This document shows, in pieces, positions 10,900-22,739 of a stretch of DNA of 64,000 nt. The notes under the pieces are model-generated. The model searched no databases. It was not told the origin of the DNA and saw only the letters and a list, made by a program, of their open reading frames with translations. Position numbers and translations under genes: made by a program. Source of the DNA: Sphagnum compactum (taxonomy: Eukaryota; Bryophyta; Sphagnopsida; Sphagnales); assembly GCA_965153455.1 (NCBI GenBank), contig OZ234501.1, forward strand, positions 496,001 through 560,000. The letters are read 5' to 3'. Each line of letters begins with the position of its first letter. The stretch's first letter is position 1.

Positions 10900-11878
10900 A
10901 CTAATGGCCAACTTTACATAGGGATGCATAGTAGCACAACCAATCTTGCGATGCTTGTCAATAAACCAGAAACCTCTTACATATGCCAATGGCGTAGTTG
11001 ATGACCATGCTCCCAACTAAACTGTTCATGAAATGGGGTTTGGACTTCATTGGCCCTTTAAGCTTGTGAATGCTCACACGACAACAAGTACATTTTGGTT
11101 GTTACCGATTATGCAACAAAGTGGGTGGAGGTAGCATTACGGACCAACATGGCTACGATCATAACTTAATTCATTTAAGAATTCATTTTCATTAGGTTCA
11201 ATCGTTCATTCACTTTGGTCAACAACCAAGGTACCCATTTTATCAACAATGCCATTGAAATCCTTACCATTCATTTTCTATTTCGACACACTAGCTCTAC
11301 GACTTACTATCCCTAGGGAAACAGGCAAAATCTACAAATAAGGTTATTGGGTTGCTATTAACCAAGTTAATGAATGAAAATTGCATAGATTGGGACAAAC
11401 ATTTCCACACCATTTTTTTGCATACAAGACAACTTTCAAGGTGGGCACAAGTCATACTCCTTTTCAATTGGTGTATGGATTGCATGCGCTGATGCCTACC
11501 AAATACCTATTTCCCATGACCAATTTTGCAACGTCTCAGGATTTTGCCATGACATGTACTTAGTATTCAACTATTTGAATTTTAAGAAATTGGAGGAATC
11601 TTGAACATTTGCAACAAAAACCACATGTTGGTGACAATGGAATCATGTGATGTGGGCGTAGAATCACTACTGAACCAAATATTTCTCCATTGGCAACCAT
11701 GTGCTTTAGTTTCCAAAAGCACAAGGAACACATTAGCAAATTCAAACAACATTGGTTTGGACCATATACGATTCAATATTGTTCACCTAACAATATAACA
11801 CTCTTGGTGACTGTAGACAAATTTGATCCCAACCCCATCATAGTCAACATCAACAAACTAAAGCATTATCAATTCTAA
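10900..11878 (+). pseudogene. Gypsy element C: integrase (degenerate)
   Basis: Translating across frames gives the integrase order of plant Ty3/gypsy elements: a decayed zinc-binding region (10900-11020), KWGLDFIGP-like core start, KYILVVTDYATKWVEVALRT (first catalytic Asp in TDY), an NQGTHFIN-type second Asp region, a YYP-xGN stretch, then KVGTSHTPFQLVYGLHALMP (11430-11500), and the tail IIVNINKLKHYQF ending at 11878. At least two frameshifts and several stops (for example after the GPL motif and in the YYP region) show it is dead. In the GNR block the third catalytic residue (Glu of ESTNK) is not readable. It runs plus, opposite to elements A and B. Confidence 0.85.
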
Positions 11879-11941
11879 AACACCACTGCTTCTAGAGGAT
11901 TGGAATCAATAGCCGAAAGGAGGAGGGACATAGCCAACACC

Positions 11942-12391
11942 AAAAAAAGGTTTCACACTACAACCTTGGAAAATGCACAAAATGTAGGCACAAATTTTTT
12001 TGTTATTGGTGGATGGAACCAAAATCCAAAAATCACAAGCAAGAACTAAAGTCAAAGAATCAGTTGCTAGAACCAAAATCAAAGAAGTAAGCACTGGAAT
12101 AAAAAACCTATGGCTAACTGAAATTTTGGATTTGTGTATAAGAAAAAGGGTTTCACATTGCAACTTTTGAAAATGCACAAGATGCAAGCACAAATTCTTT
12201 CTTCTTGGTGGATGGAATTGAAATCCAAGAATCACAAGTTGGAACCAAAATCGAAGAATCGGTTGTCGAAACCAAAATCTAAAAAGCACAAGCCGAAACC
12301 AAAATCCAAGAAGTAAACATCAGAATCAAAATCCACAAAGTACGAGGAACTAAAAACATATGGCCAACCAAAATTTTGGATTTGTGTCCAA
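11942..12391 (+). repeat. Tandem duplication of ~200-250 bp downstream of integrase C
   Basis: Copy 1 (11942-12139) and copy 2 (12140-12391) both begin GGTTTCACAyTrCAACyTTkG, pass through AAAATGCACAA and GGTGGATGGAA, and end with AAAATTTTGGATTTGTGT. Inside each copy are several CCAAAATCCAAGAATCACAAG-like 18-24 bp subrepeats, more of them in copy 2. In one frame these encode a KPKSKK-type low-complexity stretch. Confidence 0.8.
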
Positions 12392-12399
12392 GAACTGAA

Positions 12400-12925
12400 A
12401 TTTAAGATTTGGAGCGAAAAACCAAAATATCTAACTCAAGCCACTAATCGAGTTTTAAAATCAGTTGAGATTACTGAAATCCCACAGTCAGCTGATTCTA
12501 CTAATAGTACCAAAGATCTCAGTCAAGGAATACTAGTCAAATTATAGATCCTGCATGTCTAGGAGCTGACTCCAATACTGCAAAGTCAATTCTACATTTT
12601 GTCATTGTAGAATTGGTGGATGAAACTATAATGCACCTTCAAACATCCATTGGCATGTTTTGTTTATTCATCAAAACAATATCCAACAAAAATGAATGTG
12701 GAAATGGCATCCACGAATTGATGTTGTGTTTCAGCAATAATGCATTTTCAAAATCTAATGAAAAAGTGCAACGCGTTGCATGAATCCGTATCTAAGAATT
12801 GATTGCCATGTTTGGCAAACGTGGTTCTTTTTTTAAATAACTTGGCTGGCCCATTGAGTATAAATGTGGTACCCTCTCTTCCATTTCACCCTTTGGATTT
12901 ATTTTTTCTCATTCCTATCAAGTTG
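12400..12925 (+). other. Inner part of element C without readable frame
   Basis: Lies between the integrase tail duplication and the first readable part of the extra ORF. No domain seen; stops in all frames. Confidence 0.35.
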
Positions 12926-14712
12926 CTCCTAGAGTGCAAAAATTTAGTAGATACACTAGGAAGACAATGTTGGGAAAAATGAGAGGAGGAATGAATAAGG
13001 AGGAGGTAGGAAGGCTATCACAACAATAGAGAGATACGTAGAAAGTTGTTGTAGACCAAAAAGAAAAAGAGGGTGGAACCAAAATGGAAACAAAACTAGA
13101 AATGGAGAAGAAGAGGATCATAGTGAGTCTTTTCGGCAAGGGTGGAATCTTGTTTAGCTAGATGGACAGATTCCAGTATTGGGTAGCTAGCTAAGATGTA
13201 GGATGGGCTTGTACAATTAGGCTTTCTAGTTTGACGACCTTGAAATTGATGCCTATACAACATTTGGTCAAGGAATTTCTACAGTCCATAGTTTGGTTGA
13301 ACATAGAACAAAAAAAATCTATTGTGCAAGGAATTCTAATTATCATTACCAAAAACCTCATTGTGAAAATGTTGTGTCTAGACCCCATATCAGAATCACA
13401 AAGCCACTTGGGCTGAGGTTTATAGAATTAGTGAACCTTTCCATTCAGATGGTGCCACTCAATGCAGTCGTGTAGAAGGAAGGTTGGAGAGTTTCCCAAC
13501 GAAAAGAGAAGCATGTCGCTTTACTTCCCGCTTTGATTCAAGCTATCTGGCAAGGGGAATCGTAGCACATATGTCAACAAGAAACTCATGTTTCTAGTAG
13601 CCTTTGTCAAGCTTAGAAAATTGGTAAATCGGGCTCCAATTATGTTTAGTAACTTGCATTCTAGGCTACGAAATGTATCCATAGCAATTAAACTAAAAAA
13701 AGAATATATTGGGAAGGACATGGAATTCAGTGTAGCCCAAGTCATTGATATCATCCTCTATAATTATTTTCCTATTGACCCCACTTTCCAAGTATTGGAA
13801 TCTAATGATGAAGATGAAGAGGATGATAGCTCTTCAATAAAGCCAAATACAAACATGAAGAAGAAGGGGCAAGAAACGTCTTCTTAGGCTAAGCCCATCG
13901 ACCTTGATAATCCCCCCCAAACACAATACAAAGTTGGTCAGTTGAGCCACTAACCATTTTTTGATTTTGCACTAGAAAAGGACATATTGCCAACAATGGG
14001 AAGTTTATACGTGGGACGTATGTGACAATGACCTCCAACACCATCATTAGGGAAGAAGATGCCAACTAAGTAGTCCTCATCTCACAAGCCAAGCTTGAAG
14101 AAGCAAGATAGAACTCAAAATCCAAGTCCGGACATAACACCAAAAATTTCACCTATTCATCTTGCCTTTATTTTTGATACAATGCCCTCACACACCTTTT
14201 CTTTGTCACAAAGGCTACATGACAAGTTGAAGGGTGAACATTTTCCAATTGATTGCATGCCAAAAATGGATGTTCCCCTGGACAATAATTTCAGTGGAAC
14301 CCAAGCAAGGTCCCCTCCTCAAGATCAAGAGGCATCATTTTCAATACGCCTTTTTCACATTTTAGCTCTAGTTGAAACAAGGCCTCCATTGGAATGGGAG
14401 TCTCTTCCTTGGTAATCATCTATGCAAGGTTTGGAGGACCATTTTGCGCATTTCCAGTACCTATGTGTAAACGATCAACACTTTGAGGCGGCAAGTATCG
14501 AAAAGGAAACTGCGCTCGAAAACACCTTCAACACCAAGGCTGAAACCTTATGCTTGCAAAATGAATTACACTAAGCATAAGCTCAGGTTCAATAGGATGC
14601 CTTGACAACCTAGGCATTGGAATATGCTAAATCCAATTTTGTTGATATGCAAAATTGGTTAGATAAGAGTCTTGTTGAAAATGAGGAATATCGAACTCAA
14701 CTCCTTGCCCTT
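12926..14712 (+). pseudogene. Gypsy element C: extra ORF downstream of integrase (degenerate, truncated)
   Basis: Read across frames this is a long protein-like region: a helical middle part (13231-13416 and 13588-13780, e.g. KDMEFSVAQVIDIILYNYFP), an acidic/serine linker (ESNDEDEEDDSSSIKPNTN) with basic KKKGQ, a proline-rich stretch (14095-14415), and a C-terminal coiled coil (14420-14712) rich in E, L, N and Q ending at EYRTQLLALR. Several stops and frame changes are present. It is cut at 14712 by the end of element A. The order (basic/acidic linker, then coiled coil) resembles the extra ORF of elements A and B, though sequence similarity is low. Function unknown; possibly an env-like or accessory ORF of this lineage. 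Confidence 0.5.
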
Positions 14713-15305
14713 CGTTAACGGGTTTTTATATTCCCATTAAGGTTAGTCATTTCTGAATTTTTCAATAACATGTTCCTAAAACAACAAGTACATATAATAT
14801 TCAAATAAAACTTGAACTAATTACAATCTCAAACTAACATGTACACAAATTGCTCAAAGCTTAAAGGAAATTGGTTGAAAGAATAGTTGATTCATATTCC
14901 ATAAATGAAGATTGAAACACATAATCAAAAATGAAATCCAAAAGCTCTTCAATATGTTTGTCCTCCTAGTTCTTACATTAGTTATTTCAAATACAGTAGT
15001 TATGATTAACCATTATAAACAATCATTAGCTAGTATCTAGACTAACAATCCAAAATTTCAAAAAATACACCTTGCCTGACTACCTATTCAACTACTTGTT
15101 TTGCCAAATACAAGTTCTGCAATTCACCTATTGGTTAGCCTATCAACCTATCTTCCTAACCTAGTAACATTGCCTACTAGGTTTAGTAAATGGTTAGATC
15201 AATATTATAGGTTAAGTTAAATAACAGGTTAAGACACCTATTAGGTTTAACAACCTACTTAAACTATTAACCTATTAGGTCACCTGATACCAAATATGGG
15301 TAACA
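14713..15305 (-). repeat. 3' LTR of gypsy element A
   Basis: On the minus strand it starts TGTTACCCATATTTGGTATC just after a decayed polypurine tract (TTTCAAACGGGGATAA, 15306-15321) and runs to CCCGTTAACG at 14713. It matches the LTR of element B (23262-23818) throughout, including ATTCCCATTAAGG (plus strand). The inner terminus TGTTA is intact; the outer terminus, expected TAACA, reads TAACG. Confidence 0.75.
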
Positions 15306-16486
15306 TTATCCCCGTTTGAAATCTACATTTCATCCTCGAAATGTTAATGCACAGTCCTAGGTTAAATTGGTTTTTTGTAATCAGTTGGCTAATGACTTCC
15401 TTGATAGCTTTAGCACCTATTACCTCCACAAGTTCAACTTGACTCAAAATTTGAAAACTGGTTGGCGTTGCAACCTTCTGTCGATCAAGTGTGTCTTCAA
15501 AGGTTGTTATGGGTGTTGTAGATACCTCTAAAGCATGTGGGGTACTTTATATTAAAGTAACCTCCTGATTTATACCTATTTGATGTGGGGTCAAAGGTAC
15601 ATTATTAGATATGAATTCCAAAGATTCTAATTTACTATCTAGTATGGTGAATGAAAGGTTAATAGGTTTAACATGTTCATTATCAAATCTCTCACTACTT
15701 TCCATAGGTTGATTAACAATAGTGGTCACTGGAACATGTACAGTAAAAGTTTGAATAGGTAAGGGTATGATTTTTAAACATGTTCCACCTCTTAGTGGAC
15801 TAATTGGTTTAGTAACAGGTTGTACCATAGATGGTGTTACTGGAACTCTACTACTAGTTCCAATTTTCACAAATACAAAACTCAGGGGTTCACACTTGAA
15901 ATCAAGGAAAATGGTTCAATAGGCATGTAACTCAAGTTGATAATTCTGTTCATGAGAGCGAGCCAACTCCATATTATCCTAAATTTGCTCCTATGTGAAT
16001 TCATGAACAGTTTGCCACCATTCCTTCCACTTGGGGTTTCTATCTCCCAAGGCTTGGTTATGCACTTTAAATAGGGTATTGTCCAACAATAACTCCTCTA
16101 ACTCCTTCAACCTGTTGTTCATTCTAACAAGTAGAATGGGGCTAGGTTTCCTCAATTGTACCTTGGATGTTTCATACTAACCCTTCCAATCTTGGATTTG
16201 AGAAGTAAGACTTTGCTTCTCCCTATCAAATTCTATGTGGGCAGCTACTTGTTACTCCCTGAGATCTTGATATATTTGTTCCAAACCGGTTACGATACCA
16301 TGTTGTTCCAAATTGGACTCCTCCATTTTGGTATAATCTTGCATCATTCGCTCTAATTAAGTTTAGAGACAATTCAAATCATTATGGGTCTTCAAGTTGA
16401 ACTGGTTGAACGTGGCATATTCTTGTTGCAGGTTCGCAGTCTTCCTAGTAGTTTGTTCTTCCTCTTTCAACTTATTAGATTGGTTC

Positions 16487-17305
16487 TGTCGCAACCCCAC
16501 TTTGGCCAAGTGTGGGGGTGAAGCCCCACACTTGAAAAAGTTGGAGGTTTGGAGTCCTCCGGGACTCCCGAATGTTCAGAGCTCGACAACAAGGCCCAAA
16601 ACACCTCTCCTTGAGGTGTTCTTGGTGTCATTGAAAAGGTCTTGAAACGTAGATATCGAAAATGGCCTCGCATTGGCCATTCGGACATTTGCAGCCCAAG
16701 TTATGGGCAAAAGAAGGGCCGGGAGTCAAACTGGCAGTTTGACTCCCGACCACTAAAAGTCGGGAATCGACCCTTTGCCGACGTCTCCTGACAGAGTGCG
16801 ACATGGAATTGAAAAGATCTCAACGAGAGCTACAACTTTGGTTTAGACCTCGTTGCAATCGGACTCTGGAGCCGGGAGTTATGACCATTCAAATTTCCAG
16901 GAGTCCTGCCGGGACAATTTCGGGACTCCATTTCGGGAGTCCCAAGAATTTGTGCCATTTGGATGTAGCCTTCGTGGCGAGCTATAGAGATATTATAAGA
17001 GGGAAGGTGGTGGTTTCCCCCGAGTCCGGGCCGTGGTGAGTCTTGTGTGTCCAAATGCCCGTGGCTTGTCCCAACACCCAAGGGTGTCCCGAATGCTAAA
17101 CTAACCTCCCGTGGTTGGTTTTTGGATGCAGATTCACATAAGCTAAGCTAGTCCCTCTTCCTAGTCTAATCCCGAGGCTTCCAACTCGACCCTCTACCCC
17201 TTTCTAGAGTTGGAAGTCGGGAGCGTGCCCTTTGGTCCCAACTTTCCGCAACTCCACATTGGTGAACCCTCAAGTGGGTTCACCCCGGGACCAAGGAGCG
17301 CGTCA
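16487..17305 (+). mobile_element. Solo LTR, 819 bp, with 5-bp target duplication GGTTC
   Basis: Begins TGTCGCAACCCCAC and ends AAGGAGCGCGTCA, flanked by GGTTC at 16482-16486 and 17306-17310. The flanks join to restore the interrupted element A sequence, as comparison with 24960-25015 confirms. It is distinctly GC- and CpG-richer than its surroundings, which argues for a recent insertion. A TATA-like ATATTATAAGA (about 16990-17000) lies at a spot conserved in the older relative at 45610-46270. No internal retroelement sequence is present, so it is a solo LTR left by LTR-LTR recombination. The superfamily cannot be told from the LTR alone. Confidence 0.88.
16990..17000 (+). promoter_or_regulatory. 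Likely LTR TATA box
   Basis: ATATTATAAGA preceded by GAGAT and followed by GGGAAGGTGGT; the related old LTR on the minus strand near 45700 keeps ATATTATAAGG followed by GGGAAGATGGT. Conservation between diverged copies supports a core promoter element. Confidence 0.5.
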
Positions 17306-19528
17306 GGTTCTGGTTTCATGCTAGACCTTATTCAATTGTCCTTTGACTATGACTAGTTCTTTGTCACAGTTCTTCAAAGTCTTCTCCACAATTTTTAGCT
17401 CTAGGCTATAGGTTTATAGGCAGCTATGGGTCTTAAACATGTTTTTTTTTATTTGCTCAAACTCAATTCTAAGGTTTAAAAGTTCTTGTAATGTCTCTGA
17501 CTAGGTTGTGGCATTTTGAACAACTTATTCTAAAAACTAACTAATTTGTCTCAAAGTTTATGTGGAATGACCAAAAACTTGGACAAGTTGAAATCTAGAA
17601 AATTGTGGGTTTTCCACTTTTAAGGTTCAACTACAAGTTGAACAAGTTGAAATGATTTTGTAGCTACAACTGCAGGTTCATTAATGAAAACTACAGGTTT
17701 AGAAAACACAATAGGTTCATCTTGGATGTTATTAATTATTTCATCCAGGTTGGGTTTAAGTTCTTCCTTTATGTTGCCTTGTGTAGCTGTTGCATCAAAC
17801 TCTTCTCCTCCCCTACCTCCAATCTCATCTGAATCATTAACTAGTGATCTGAAAGTAGTCCTAAACTTCTTTCTTGGTGGTGAAGTAATAGGTTCGGGGT
17901 TTAACTTGTCCCTTGCTGTAGGTAGTTATGTGCACGTCTTCAATCAATGAAATTGGCATGTTGGTAAAGGTGATGCTATAGTCGAACATGCTAGTCTTCT
18001 CTCTTTCAAAAACTGCTCCCTACTAATAGGTTCAGGCGAAACCTATCACTGTTGTGCAACTTAGCACTTTTGGCTGGTTAGTGATACATGTTTTTATGGA
18101 GTTGTTGTTCTTGGTGAAGGCACATCGAATATAGGGAACCACTTCCTAAACAAAATGTCTAGGATAGGCCCTAAATAACAATTATCTACTTTGGTTCTAT
18201 TAGAAATCGAATTAGTTATTGCCGTTTTTTTTACATATGGTCCAACGAATTAATTCAACCAATAAATGGGTCAACACTATGGAACATTAATTAACATGTT
18301 GCCCCCTATTGGCTAGGTCAAAAGTAATAATAATCTAGTTACTAAATATGCTAACCTCTCTTTTTGATAAAGAATTTACAAAATGGCTGCAAATCTTGCA
18401 TGAATTCCTCTTTCGTATGCACTACACTCCACTGCTTGTTCTCAACAAAAGCATGTGGACTTGTAATTCTTTTTAAGGCAATTTTTGGCTTCCTCAAAAG
18501 TTGCATTTGTAGCATTTATTGCTACCTCCTTGGAAATTCCAAGTTGTTCATGAATAAGTATTTGATCGATTGAGAATCTCTTGACCACATACTTGCCCTA
18601 TAATTATTCCACCCATCACTATTTCCCAGGTTCATAAGAAGTTTTGTAATAGGTTTTCTTTTGGCATTGTCCACTATAGGTTGAACATGCCCTCCAAACT
18701 GGTTCATCTAGCCCATTTGAGTTCGTTGGAGTCCATCTTCATCCATTACAACATCTTATGACTCTCCTTCGCTTTAGACATTGGTTTCTTTTTAACAAGT
18801 TTTTCAACATGTTCTTTTATAGGTGCTTTGCCTTTTTGCTTCATCATGGTTTTTGTTTTTGATCTTGGGCGTTGAGGAATAATGTTGGAAACGTGTCTCT
18901 CTTCAAATAGTTATTGGAGAAATCTTCTCCATTGCTCATAGGGTGTTACAGCTCCTTCTCTTCTGCAAGTCTTGATACAGGAACTAGTTGTGGTTATCCT
19001 TCAACAAAATATTGTTGCAATTCCTCCTCTTCCACAGGTCTTGATGTAGGAATTGGTTGTGGTTGTTCCTCAACAACAAGTTGAGATCTAATCTCCACTT
19101 CTTCCTCTGGATCTGAAATAACAATAACACATGGTGCTTGTTTTGTTGTAAAAGTAAGGGTTTTCCTCAAAAAGTTCAATGTTGTTTCTAATTCCTCTTC
19201 CAACTCCCTACTTCTTTGTTCTTGCTCAAAAACCTTAGTCTCTTTTATTCTAGGTGCATGTGAAGCAAGTGGTTCTACATAAATATCTCCAATTAATCAA
19301 ACATGTTTCGTTTTTCGTTCTCAATTTGTTCCCTCCTAAAAGCTTTAGTTTTTATTTCAACCTCCTTTTCTCTAGCTTCTCGTCTTAGCTTCTTTAAAAC
19401 GTTTCACTCATGGCCTTTATCAAGATGAAGAAATAAGTGAAAACAAAAAGACAGAATGAAAAACAAAGCAGTAGAACTATATTATTTTTAAGTAAAAATG
19501 TATTTATGTCTGTGAATGGACACAACCT

Positions 19529-20960
19529 TCAGGGGTTAGAAACTCCTAAAAGGTATACATTAATAAATGCCTTTCTGAACATGTCATTTTGATCATTATT
19601 ACCGGCTACATCATTCTCCTGAACATGCACATTATGGTAATGATGAATAGGCACATTTGTTCCTTTAATATTGCCAGGTGTCAAATAATTATTAATTGGT
19701 TCAAATTTTACAAGTTGAAAACCTTTAGGTTCAATAAATAGTGAATCAGGTTCTCTGGTTTGAATAGTTTCATCGGTGACTAGGTCACTTGGTTTGACTA
19801 ATACAAGTTGCAAAGTTTTATCTTCAATGAACTTATATGGCTTCAACTTGTTGATGTTGACAAGCACCAGGTTAGGGTCAAACTCATCAATGGTGACAAG
19901 TAAAAATGTATTATACTAGAAGAAAAACTATTTTTTACAACTTGTCTTATGCAACTACAAGTGTCTTATGCAACTAAAAAATGTCGCATGGAACTATTTT
20001 TTAGTTGCATGCGACATGTGTAGCTACATAATACAAAGTTGCAAAAGATAGTTTTTCTACTAATGTTATGAGGCAAACAATATTGTATCTTATAAGGCCT
20101 AGACCATCGTCTTTGAAATTTCGAAGCATGTTTGGAAACAACCCCTGGAAACCATAATATGTAGTCTCCAAATTGAAACTTGGTTTCAATGAATTGGTTT
20201 TGTGACCATAATGATCTGTTCCATTAGTTAAAAGCAACTAGATCCTATATAATCAACATGTTTTCTTGTAGTTTTTCTAATTCAAATAATCGGCTAGTTA
20301 GAACTTTAACAGGTTGTGGATCTCTGTTTTCATTAGGTTTAAATGGTAATAAGTACTTTGTAGGTAACAATGGATGTAATCCATACACCAGCTAAAATGG
20401 GGTATGACTAGTTCCAACTTTGTAGGCGATTCGATATGAAAATAAGACTATGGACATGTGTTCATCCCAATCATTTTATTTTCATTAACCAGTTTGGGTA
20501 GCAAGGTTCCAAAAACCTTGTTTGTAGATTCAACGTGTCCATTTCCTTGTGGATAATAAACAGTACAATTGGTATGTCTTAGAATAAAATGGTCGGTGAG
20601 GTACTTAATTGTATCATTAATAAAATCGGCACCTTGATCAGTCATAATGGTTAATGGACATCCAAATCTTGTAAGAATGTGTTTGTATAAAAACTTGGCG
20701 GTTACTGTAGTAGTGTTAGTGTGGAATGCTCAAGTTTCCACCCACTTTGTTGTGTAATCAGTGGCTACGAGAATGTACTAGAATGTACCGATTGCTCGAC
20801 ATTTTGCTTGCATGTTTAATAGGTCCAATAAATCCAATCCCCATTTTTGAAATGGTTGTTCATGTAATGTAATAACCAATTTGGCCAAATTTTGGGTTAG
20901 CAAGTTACTTGTTTTTTGACATTGGTCATAGGTTCAACAATATTCATGAATGTCTCAATT
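19529..20960 (-). pseudogene. Gypsy element A: integrase (degenerate, MITE-interrupted)
   Basis: The core is readable at 20448-20645: TDQGADFINDTIKYL (second catalytic Asp) and YYPQGNGHVESTNKVFGTLL with the catalytic Glu in VESTNK. The first Asp region (ATDYTTKWVE) lies near 20750 in another frame. The C-terminal part (20237-20066) is cut by a MITE, and the tail resumes at 19529-19867 with VNINKLKPYKFIEDKTLQLV and an acidic end. Integrase inserts retroelement cDNA into nuclear DNA; this copy has frameshifts and stops and cannot work. Confidence 0.85.
19914..20065. mobile_element. CACTA-like MITE, 152 bp
   Basis: Terminal inverted repeats: left TACTAGAAGAAAAACTATTT, right (reverse complement) CATTAGTAGAAAAACTATCT, extending into a TTTTnCAACTT match. 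Flanked by TTA on both sides (19911-19913, 20066-20068); removing it and one TTA restores the integrase sequence as in element B near 30255. The interior has AGTTGCATGCGACATGT, a word also present in the larger element at 52509-54529 (AGTTGCATGTGACAT), suggesting it is a deletion derivative of that family. 3-bp target duplications and CACTA-type ends fit the En/Spm superfamily. Confidence 0.82.
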
Positions 20961-21149
20961 CATTGTTGACCATCAATAACCAGCATCCAGGATCTTTCGC
21001 ACAGTGATACTAGAAGAGAAGTAACCTCTTGTAATGCCTCCATGTAATTTTTGCAAAATTGTGGACACATGTTCTAGTTGCAAAACTTGACAAAACTTGT
21101 TATCTTGTTTAAATTTATATAACATTCCTTTTTGAAGCACAAATGGTTT

Positions 21150-21690
21150 AGCTCTTTGGGCTAAATATTGTCTTTAGGATGTTGTGAATATTTCTAGCAT
21201 CACTCCTTCTGATAAGTACTCATACACACTCTGTAACCACTTAGGTTATAGGGTAAACATGTGAACATCACAGGTTTGATCGAATACTCCAATAAGTTCA
21301 ATCTAATTGGGTAATCTACTCAATGCATTTGTCATTAGATGGGATCTACCAGGTTTGTAAACAATCTTGAAGTCATACTCCAAAAATAATAAGAGCCATC
21401 TAACTAACCTGCCAAAAACCTATGGCTTATTGACCAAATACACTAAAGCCATATGGTCCACAAAATGCAAACCTATTACCCAACAGGCAATGCTTGAATT
21501 TGTGTAAGGCATAAACCATAACTAAAACCTTTCTCTATATAGTAATGTAGTTTTTTTAGCATAATTAAACATTATTGATGAGTACATAACAAGTTGATTT
21601 ATTTTACATGTTGGGCTCTAGGCCAATATTGCCCCTTCTGCTAACTAAGATGCATTAATATGAACATGAAATTCCAATTCATAGTTAGGA
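21150..21690 (-). pseudogene. Gypsy element A: RNase H region (degenerate)
   Basis: Readable minus-strand blocks: VRWLLLFLEYDFKIVYKPGR followed by SHLMTNALSRLPN, the end of the retroelement RNase H domain, then QTCDVHMFTL and YEYLSEGVMLEIFTT leading to the integrase zinc-binding region. The last catalytic Asp of the usual ADALSR motif is Asn here (TNALSR). Stops and frame changes throughout. RNase H degrades the RNA of the RNA-DNA hybrid during reverse transcription. Confidence 0.75.
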
Positions 21691-21759
21691 CTTATAAAAA
21701 TAGGAGCTTGAATGTATCGATTCTTGATATGCTCCCAAGCGAGTTGACATTTAGTAGTC

Positions 21760-22650
21760 CACCACTTCAACTTTTATGAGTAACTTGCTAATTGGTGCCA
21801 TAACAGAGGCAAAATTTATGATGAGACATCTGTAAAACAAGGCCATTCCATTGAAGACTTGAATCTCCTAGGGTGTTTTAGGCATTGACATTTTGACTAA
21901 AGCCTCTATTTTTTTAGGATTAAGTGTCTTCCCCTCTTTGGAGACTATGAATCCTAAAATAGTTTTAGAATATACCATAAATGCACATTTCTCTAGATTC
22001 AAACTAATGCCATACTCTTGCATTTTAGAAAACACTTTCTGAGTTTTTCCAAATGAGTGGATAGGTCATTTAAAATAATAAAATAATCTAGAGAGATCTT
22101 CATGAACACATCAATGTATTCACAAAAAGCTTTGGTGATTGTCCTTTGATAGGTAGGTGGTCCATTTTTGACCCCAAAAGGCATTACAACCCATACAAAA
22201 GCCCCCCAATCAATAACAAAGGTAATTTTGTATTGGTCTTCCGGTGTTATGGAAATTCAATGTTATCTACAAAAACCATCTAAAAATGTATAAACTTCAT
22301 GTCTAGCTATAGTGTTAATAACCTCATCAGTAAAAGATAATAGGTAAGGATCTTTTTTAGTAGCTACATTCAGCTTTCTAAAGTCCACACAAATTTTTAA
22401 TTTCCCATTTTTCTTAGGCACTACAACTATAGGTGATAGCCAAGTAGCCTCTTCAACAAGTTTAATAAAACTTGCAAGAAGCAATTTGTCAATATCCTAT
22501 TTGATAGTGGCTACATAATTAGGATTTAACTGGTACCTTACTTGATGAGTAGGTGGTATCGATGTGTCCAACTCATTCCGATGTTGAACAACATCAAGTG
22601 GTATCCCTTTCAAATCTTTATAAGTCTAGGCAAAAATGTCCTTGAACTCC
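21760..22650 (-). pseudogene. Gypsy element A: reverse transcriptase (degenerate)
   Basis: Two readable parts: 22263-22484 with EEATWLSPIVVVPKKNGKLK and ICVDFRKLNVATKKDPY (RT fingers and palm, first catalytic Asp region), and 21999-22184 with MPFGVKNGPPTYQRTITKAF and the catalytic box, which reads SLDYF instead of the usual (F/Y)xDDF. The second catalytic Asp is therefore Tyr. A frameshift separates the two parts. Together with the lost RNase H Asp, the polymerase is inactive. Confidence 0.88.
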
Positions 22651-22739
22651 TTTAACAATTCAATCAGTTGATTACTAATAGTAGGTTCAAAGATCCACAC
22701 TGATTTTAACCTATTACAAGTTTTCTTCAAAACATAAAT

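Larger units (their letters stand above)
15340..19450 (-). pseudogene. Gypsy element A: extra ORF (coiled-coil protein), degenerate
   Basis: Between integrase and the 3' LTR lies about 3.3 kb (excluding the 819 bp solo LTR) of decayed coding sequence. Readable parts, 5' to 3' on minus: a Glu/Gln-rich N-terminal part (18994-19203, EEELETTLNFLRKTLTFTTK and an acidic SDPEEEVE patch); a middle region (18522-18707) matching 28795-29022 of B; a stretch with coiled-coil character (about 17950-17400 and 16480-16000); and a C-terminal part with repeated VTPSMVQPVTKPISPLRGGT-type sequence (15547-15870). Frame breaks are frequent. Homologous to 23880-29790 of element B. No membrane segment was evident, so an envelope role is unproven. 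Confidence 0.6.

Noticed and set aside
12134-12316. Histone-tail-like KPKSKK ORF
   Set aside because: Low-complexity product of the tandem subrepeats after the integrase of element C; no start context or conservation.
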